64,000 nt of DNA from Tachypleus tridentatus (taxonomy: Eukaryota > Arthropoda > Merostomata > Xiphosura > Limulidae): positions 150,383,009 to 150,447,008 of the forward strand of contig NC_134834.1 in the NCBI RefSeq assembly GCF_004210375.1, given 5' to 3'. The notes beneath the pieces are model-generated. The model saw nothing but the letters and a program-made list of their open reading frames with translations. It searched no databases and was not told the DNA's origin. This document shows, piece after piece, positions 57,681-64,000 of the stretch. Numbering within the stretch: position 1 is the first letter of the stretch; each line of letters starts with the position of its first letter. Made by a program: the position numbers and the translations under genes.

Positions 57681-58487
57681 CATCGTTTTATTTTATCTTG
57701 AACTGATGCACCAGTGTGTAGTTTGTGTAACACTCAGATCACAATAAGCCATATTTTACTTTCTTGCCATCGTTACGACCCTCAACGACGGCACCATTTT
57801 AACCATATTTTGCCCCATAGTTTGTCCATAACATTAGTGTTATTGATGACGGTAACTCTGTCCACCTTGATAAAGTTTTTAGTTTTTTGATGACCATTAA
57901 TCTTTTAAATGTCATTTAAGTGTTTTATATTTCTTCATTAAACCTTTTTTTTGTGGTTCCCTTTTAAGAATCACAATTTCTCTAGTTCGATTTGAAATTA
58001 CAAAATAGCCGTAACGTGACTGACGCTGCTGTTTGACCTATCGATATGATCTACTCTTTAGTCATCCTGGCGAGTTATTATTACAATTTTGCTGCATGTC
58101 TTTTAAAACTTTTATTACTTTACTTTTTGATAATGGCTGTAATAACACACAACCCGGAACCAGGACTGGAAAGGCCAACTTCAGGTGATTGACGGTGGTT
58201 CTTGTACTTACCTGTTAGTCTTCCTGGCGGGTTATGATCATTACCATTATGCTACAGAAAGTCCTTTACAACTTCTCTTTCTGTAGTTTTTCTCTTGACA
58301 TTGTAGACTGGATGTCAACATTTGTTTCATGCTATTTATGTTTTTAAATGCTGTTTTGTTTTATCGTCATTTCCTTTTATGAATTTTACTACATTTACTT
58401 TATTTTTACCTGACGTTTGGCGCAGATAGCCTAGCTGCTTTGTGCCATAAAACACTAAATCAACAAACCAACCAATCATAAGAGGCC

Positions 58488-59640
58488 TGTCTCAAACCGT
58501 ACAACTCGTTACCGGCATGTGTAAAGCGGAAGGGGATACCTGCTCTGCCTTGTTTGAATAAATTGGTATGGTCTGCTTTACTAAACAGGGTTTTGATCAT
58601 CACCCATTGCAGTATCTTGTGTGTAGTACTTCCTCTTATCACTCCAGTAGATTTTCAGTCCCCTCTTCTAGTGAAGTATAGGAGTCCTTATCACTTACCA
58701 GTTCCAAGCCTTTGAGGTGGTTCACCATGGAGGCAACCTTTTATATTGGTTCTACATTTATGGTTATAACCAGTCAGTTCAGAGTAGGGTGGTGATATTC
58801 TGCAGGTGTAGAATGTGTACCATCTTCTGAATTTTAAAGACACATATGACGGAGTGAGATGTTTCAATGCAGTTAACCACTTCGATTGGGTGTCCTTATT
58901 CTACCCCTGCACAGATGTCAGTATTCCACAGGCTGGTTTTGGATATGATTGAATCACTTAACATAAGTCCTTATAGAAGTTTAGGGTTTTCCATCTTCCC
59001 TCCTTGATTCTTACCTCTGTGTGGTGTGTAATGGAGTGTAAACGTGGGATGTTTCCATTTTTGTCCTGTGCAGTCCCTATTCTCTCTTACGACAGGGATG
59101 TCATTGACTTTTAAACATTGCGTACCAGTCTCACGGTTGCGGGAGTTAACTGTATGTTATGGATTTTCCTTAGATACTTTATAACAAATTCCCGGATCTC
59201 TGGCTCAATGCTACTCTTGTGACTTGCCCTAAAATCGGTCGTTTCCTCACATTCACGATTCAGTATCATCATCATCCTACCCTTGCGTGAAGGTTATGAT
59301 GTAGTTGACTTACTGAAGGTGGTCCACGATGCTCTAGCCATTACCAACATTACTTCTGTGGGATTGGGTTTCCACATTAATCCAGTTAGAATCACCTTCC
59401 TAACTTATACTTTCACACTCAGATGTACGCCATGTTTGTTCCTACCTGCTCATGGCGAGAAGATACCTTGTTCACAAATGGTACAATGCCTCTCGTCTGA
59501 TTTATTTATCTCCTCTACAGAGATATCCTTCAGATGTGTTTTTTTTTTCCTCACACTGGTCCCTCCACCTTTTCAGTGTAGATTCTATATATCCTTGTGA
59601 GTGTGTTATTAGAAGCTATAATTTTCTTTATAGCGAAAAT
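58488..59640. other. Right part of the DIRS-like element, content not identified
   Basis: Composition like the left part of the element. Frames such as 59283-59600 (+) exist, but I cannot match them to a recombinase or any other domain. Confidence 0.4.
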
Positions 59641-59679
59641 GTATTTCCGATTGGTGCTTCCCTCCATTCATAGTTTTCA

Positions 59680-60168
59680 CTATCTTCATCACAATATTCC
59701 GGTGCTCGTTTTTCTGCCAAACTTCGAATTAATGGTTTGGTAGTGGAGCACAGAAGGCTTCACATGCGTCATGTAGTAGTAGTGCTCTGGTATTGGTGGG
59801 AAGATAAGGCATGAAAGACATGTTGGAAACCTTGATTCCAATACGGGATTAGGAAGATTTGAGGCGTGTGCTACAGAAAAGTTCACATATAGAGAGCACA
59901 CAGAACGGTTTGGTTTTGAATTTTACACATAGCCGTCCCTTTGCGTAAGACTAGGGAAAGCAGCTAGTCATCACCCCAACCGCCAACTCTTGGGCTACCC
60001 ATATATACCGTCACATTATAACGCCCCCACGGCTGAAAGGGCGACCATGTTTGGTACGACGGGAATTCGAACCCGCGACCCATATATTACGAGTCGAGTG
60101 CCTTAACCACCTGGTCATGCCGGACCGCACGAAACGGGAAAAGCTAATCTTGTGAGAGGAGGGAGTAC
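59680..60168 (-). repeat. Right inverted terminal repeat of the DIRS-like element, split by a SINE
   Basis: 59680-59905 and 60131-60168 together are the reverse complement of the left arm. CACAGAACGG before the SINE and GAAACGGG after it look like the SINE's target-site duplication. Confidence 0.65.
59907..60130 (-). mobile_element. Family A SINE inside the DIRS-like element
   Basis: TTTGGTTTTGAATTTTACAC, CAACTCTTGGGCTACC, then GGAATTCGAACCCGCGACCC (reverse B-box) and TGGTCATGCCGGACC. Shortened in its core. Confidence 0.88.
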
Positions 60169-60293
60169 CTGTCACAAATACATTTTCAATATGGGAAAAT
60201 TATAACTTTGTTTATTTTATTCCCCATGAATCTTCCTTGTTTACGTGTATATCATGTTGCAGGAAACTTTGCTCCTATATATATATATTACAG

Positions 60294-60439
60294 GAAACTT
60301 CTTTGTTTGTGACTGCCACATCAAGTGGATAAAAACAAGCATATCTTCCAAGATAAAGTTGCATGGGTCGTGTAGTTCCCCCTCGGAAATGACCGACAAG
60401 TACATAAAGCATGCAGCAGGTATTATGGTTTGTGACTAA
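60294..60439 (+). pseudogene. Gene 2 exon 3, LRR C-terminal cap
   Basis: Encodes GNFFVCDCHIKWIK through HAAGIMVCD and TAA; one codon longer than gene 1 exon 3. All four cap cysteines are present. It lies 11.4 kb downstream of exon 2, on the far side of the DIRS-like element, and a (TA)n tract abuts its acceptor. Confidence 0.88.
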
Positions 60440-61395
60440 ACACAAATAGGTCTCTTTAATCCAAAGTGTTGTTATGGTAGTTTCTACAAGTTACGTGAGC
60501 ACTATACATTAATCACATTTTATTTCTTTTAAAAATACACGAACCTTTAGCTTTTACAGATGTTTTATGTAAAAACTTCTACCCTTTAATTTTATAGCTG
60601 TTAGTGTTTACACAAAAAGATTTGAGATACGGAGCTTTTATCAATTGCAAAACAAACCAAGAAACAATTAACTAGCAAAACATCTCAACAAATAACCACA
60701 GCATTATTAACTATTTTTACAAGGAAAAAGTGAAATATGATATTGAACGAACTTTTTGTACGTCATGTTATTTCATGAAAGCCGAATCTAATTTAGGTTA
60801 CTTTTATTACATTTTAGGTGATGCACCTTAACGTTGGCACCTACATAACACTTTTACATGTTGTTGTATATGCACTTCGAATATATTTTTACAAAACAAA
60901 ATCTTAAGTAACATACTAGTTTCAGTATTCCGTATTATGTATATTTTTATTATAGTGTCCAGTTACTTTTTCGATTATATTTTGCTACGATTTTTTTCTG
61001 AGTCATTTACAGTTTTAATCTTGTTACCTACATTTTTATGGACTACAGATGACCCTCAGAAATAAATGTTTTAAAAGAAACTCGTATTTATTAATTTTTT
61101 ACGAGGTTTTGTCTGTTTCACTACAATGCTTTTAAAATCTTGTGAATCCAGATCTCGTGACAAGAACAACGTGAAATAGAGTGTGTTTTAAGACGACTAA
61201 ACATAGCCTCCTTATTAAAACAAAAAAAAACTTTATAAATAGGCTGATGGGACTATTAAATTGAAATACATAGATGAAAATTTATTACATAAAAGACAGT
61301 AAGAAAAAATATACTGATATTCTTCTTTATTAGCCGACTGTAAATAGTATAATTAAATATTCATTTACAATAATATTGATCCTGCTCATTGGTTC
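60440..61395. other. 3' flank of gene 2
   Basis: AT-rich. AATAAA at 61061-61066 is a possible polyadenylation signal. No other feature. Confidence 0.4.
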
Positions 61396-61399
61396 AAAC

Positions 61400-61615
61400 T
61401 AAGTGATTTCGGCACAGGACTGCGAACCGATGGTCTGTCTCCCTTGCCACAACATGGCGCTACGTACTTTGGAGCGATGGAAGTGTTATAAGAGTAACTG
61501 TCAACTCCTACTATATGAATAAAATAGAGTAAGTGTTGGCGGTGACTAGTATTGACTACTTAGCTGCCTTCATTCCCTCTAGTCTATTGGTTCAAAATTA
61601 GGATAGCATGGATAT
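61400..61615 (+). mobile_element. Diverged SINE, third group
   Basis: GGCACAGGACTGCGAACCGA, then GTGTTATAAGAGTAACTGTC, AACTCCTACTATATGAAT and GCTGCCTTCATTCCCTCTAG. Same group as 39760 and 42545. Confidence 0.55.
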
Positions 61616-64000
61616 TTATTATATATTTTTCAGTTAATGTCCATCAACGCAGATTCGTTAAATTTAAGGTTCGATCGGTGTAGAAAGTTTCTTTTAACCG
61701 TACGTCAGTAAAATGAAAACACTGAAGATGGTTAATCATCACAATTAATCAGAAATGGTAGTAGAAATTTAAGTAATTGTAGAAGTGCAACAGTCGAATG
61801 ATTTATCTACTTATTGATAGATGGCTCTGTGTGGCATTATTCTTACTCCTTTAGATATTAATAGTAAAGACAATGTGCGACAAGTCGAGTGGTTTCTCTA
61901 GTCCTTAATAAGTGGCTTTATGAAGCATTGTTCTCGCTATCTATTTGACAAATAAAAAAATAAAAGCGTTAAAAAGTTCAAACTTTTCCGCTCGTTGCGA
62001 GATAGCGTTACTATATATTATTTTTACCGTTTCACCAATATCAGCAGAAATTCGTGAAAATTAAAAGCAAAACTTATATCATACAAAAACAATAACATCA
62101 AAACTAACTTGTATTACTCCTATTATGTGAACCTTTACTGTACAAAAAGTACACGTATCGTCGAGGAAAGAAATTACTAAAGAGTTATTTGTTAAGTAAT
62201 TTACATTTCCAACTCTTATCATAACGAATGTATTTACTCAGATTTATTTTTAAACAACGCTACACTTTAATCTTTCATGACCTCGCTATTATAAGAACTG
62301 TTTTTAAGATTCAGAGGTTTTGTAATTCTGAATGATTAATTAACAACTACTAATTATACTTTTTTTATAAATAGTTTGGAAAAAAATCATTTGAAAATTT
62401 TACAGCAATGTTAAACAATGAACAAAATCAAGCTATCGAAAACATGAACCTTTTTCTTTTTTAAACGTTCCACAGAGGCCAAAACATGGTCGTCGGTTCT
62501 TTCTTATAAATTTCTACGAATCCCTTTTAATGTTAATCATAACTACAATATTTTTAAACGTGTCTTTCTTTACACGTCTTATGTCAGTTCTTCTGGGATG
62601 TAAGCCTTCAGACTACAGTTAATAATGTGAAATAGTTTCCATTTAATGAAAATACGTTAATTACTTCATCTAGTCCCTGCCTATAATATTCACCGTTTTC
62701 TGATTCGCTACAAGCTCAACCCAATTTGGCTAAACCTAAAGTTAGACTTGGTTCTCTACCTAAGTGCAGTTTTCTAGTTTCCAATAAAGTCATAGAAACA
62801 GAATTGAAAATTACTAACTGCATGCTTCCAGTCTATAAAATTTATATTTGAATGTTATAGTAATATAATACATTAATTTCCCCTTCTGACTGACTATTAC
62901 CATGAACATTGTAACCATTCCTGACAAGCAGTGTCATTTCTCGTAACGACTAGGGCTAAAGATGGAATTTCGCAGAGGTTGGGTCGTATCTACTGCATCA
63001 TCATTTATACTAACTGTTGAGAAACTGTACTGTTTTTAACTACGTCTTCTGGTGATTAAATGGGACCCACTGTTGAAACTTAGTACAATGTAATGTACAA
63101 GAAAGATATGAAACAAACGAAAATCGTCCATATTAAATTACACGCAGCGGTATTGGCGTTACAAGCTTCCAAACCGTGCGTATAGAGGGGGCAGTGTTCG
63201 TGAATCAACGGACCAGTCATTCGATCCATGTAGCTTCGTAGAAATATTCCTGCTTGTTTCCCACAGTATTGGGCAACGTGGTTGTTCTGGCAGTGAACGA
63301 AGCTGCTATAAGAGCTGTTAGGAGATATAAAAAAATAGTCTGAAGTGATGTGAAAAAAAATGTTAAACTAGGAGACACAAGTAAAATAATATAAGGTTAG
63401 AAGTAAACCAAGAAAAGAACATTATCAAAGGCTTAGAAACTATAACTGCTTCACTTTAACATATATAGCAACTGTACGTTATACTGGCCACGTGCCCCCA
63501 TTTTATAACGCTTTCCTACACTACTGATTAAGGTACTAGAAACACTACATTCATAAACTCTTACCAACACCATTTTCGAAGACCTTTGTTTACGTCTTCG
63601 TCTCCTTCGTTTTCTTTCCGAAATAGTTCGGCTAGTGTTCGGTATTTTTCGGCACATTTCTGTTCATTTAGTGAAACGTTTTTGAAACAGGCGGCATAGC
63701 TCAAATATGCTGTAGAAACAGTAATGCTAATATGAGAAAAGTTTCTAACATGTTGGAGTGTATTGAAACAAAAATGTTAATGTGAGAAAAGTTTCTAACA
63801 TATTGAAGTGTAGTAAAAACAATTATGTTAACATTTATGAGCTCTATTTTTATTCCATGTTGTAATGTTTAGAATAATATTTATCCTAGTGCTTATTGTG
63901 AGTAAAAGTATGTTATAGCTCTTAGAGTATGACCTAGTTAGCGCTCAGTGTGACATTAATCTATTAATTTGTGGTCAATTTTACTTTAATCTATTACTTA
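61616..64000. other. No gene seen
   Basis: AT-rich. 63710-63830 has two copies of GTGAGAAAAGTTTCTAACAT spaced about 60 bp apart. No coding frame or RNA gene supported up to the right edge. Confidence 0.4.

Larger units (their letters stand above)
53757..58475 (+). mobile_element. LINE with endonuclease, RT and RNase H, 4.7 kb, bounded by 12-bp duplications
   Basis: The exact duplication TCATAAGAGGCC lies at 53745-53756 and 58476-58487, so the whole inserted unit is known. Order: a GC-rich 5' region, AP-type endonuclease (about 54240-54650), RT (about 55275-56690), RNase H (about 57100-57680) and a 3' tail ending CAACAAACCAACCAA. AP endonuclease plus RT plus C-terminal RNase H suggests the I-like group. 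Stops and frameshifts break every domain, so it cannot move itself. The last 60 bases (GGCGCAGATAGCC, TAGCTGCTTTGTGCC) resemble the tail of SINE family A. Confidence 0.88.
49461..60168 (+). mobile_element. DIRS-like retrotransposon with inverted terminal repeats, interrupted
   Basis: Left arm 49461-49725 and right arm 59680-60168 are inverted copies at roughly 70% identity by eye (GTACTTTCCTCGTCTCACGA against the complement of 60148-60168; CTCTATATGCGAAC; ATTCCATCATGTCTCTCATG). The right arm is split by a SINE. Inside, on +, are decayed DIRS-type RT and RNase H (separate entries). The element is also interrupted by the LINE at 53757-58475. Inverted terminal repeats, no obvious target-site duplication and this RT/RNase H type point to DIRS elements, which integrate by a tyrosine recombinase. 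I did not find the recombinase domain. Lies in intron 2 of gene 2. Confidence 0.65.
43652..60439 (+). pseudogene. Tandem paralogue of gene 1, with two in-frame TAG codons (gene 2)
   Basis: Exon 1 43652-44403 (ATG at 43655), exon 2 48744-48892, exon 3 60294-60439 match gene 1 exon for exon, with the same phases and splice sites (donors GTAAAT and GTAAGC; acceptors TTTTCAG and ATTACAG). The signal peptide (MKVIILVLVVSFV), CPPEKDIYPWFC region, CFLC and CTNC pairs, LRRs and C-terminal cap are kept. TAG replaces a Lys codon of gene 1 at 44285-44287 (codon 211) and a Trp codon at 48850-48852 (codon 286 of 348). There is no frameshift anywhere. As read, it would yield a 210-residue protein without its last LRRs and cap. 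Intron 2 is 11.4 kb because of nested retroelements. Candidate AATAAA at 61061. I call it a recent pseudogene, though assembly error, a truncated functional product or readthrough are not excluded. Confidence 0.8.

Overview
The window looks like non-coding-rich nuclear DNA of an invertebrate, most likely a chelicerate and probably a horseshoe crab (Limulus/Tachypleus group). That assignment is inference: the many copies of a tRNA-derived SINE (head with a B-box GGTTCGAATCC, long conserved core, tail ending in AAACAAACAAAC) match what I remember of horseshoe crab DNA, and the one intact gene resembles arthropod secreted leucine-rich-repeat (LRR) proteins. The DNA is AT-rich, genes are split by introns, and there are no operons, no ribosome-binding sites and no true tRNA or rRNA genes.

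Only two genes can be supported, and they are tandem paralogues on the + strand. Gene 1 (32542-36914) has three coding exons that join in frame into a 350-residue secreted protein: signal peptide, Cys-rich N-terminal region, about five LRRs and a four-cysteine C-terminal cap. Gene 2 (43652-60439) has the same exon structure, with the second exon exactly the same length, but carries two in-frame TAG codons. Its second intron has grown to 11.4 kb through nested retroelements. I call it a pseudogene.

Layout. 1-2.3 kb: a 30-bp satellite-like array, then a 34-bp array. 2.3-31 kb: gene-poor DNA with SINEs, at least eight further short tandem arrays (48, 28, 43, about 75, about 40, 37, 36 and 65 bp units), two Penelope-like elements (9.6-11.2 kb and 25.8-26.8 kb), a probable solo LTR (24.8-25.1 kb) and a candidate promoter (22.48 kb). 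31.3-32.3 kb: a minus-strand CR1-like LINE fragment just upstream of gene 1. 32.5-36.9 kb: gene 1. 37-43.6 kb: SINEs, a decayed LINE with a triplicated 45-bp segment, and a TATA-type candidate promoter for gene 2. 43.65-60.44 kb: gene 2. Its first intron holds a minisatellite that seems to derive from the exon 1 splice junction, a Penelope-tail mini-element, a pogo-like MITE and a LINE ORF1 fragment. Its second intron holds a DIRS-type retrotransposon with inverted terminal repeats, itself interrupted by a nearly full-length LINE with perfect target-site duplications and by SINEs. 60.4-64 kb: no gene seen.

The transposable elements bear on one another. The 4.7-kb LINE ends in a tail resembling that of the abundant SINE, so its family is a candidate source of SINE mobilisation. 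The Penelope-like remnants carry hammerhead-ribozyme-like cores.
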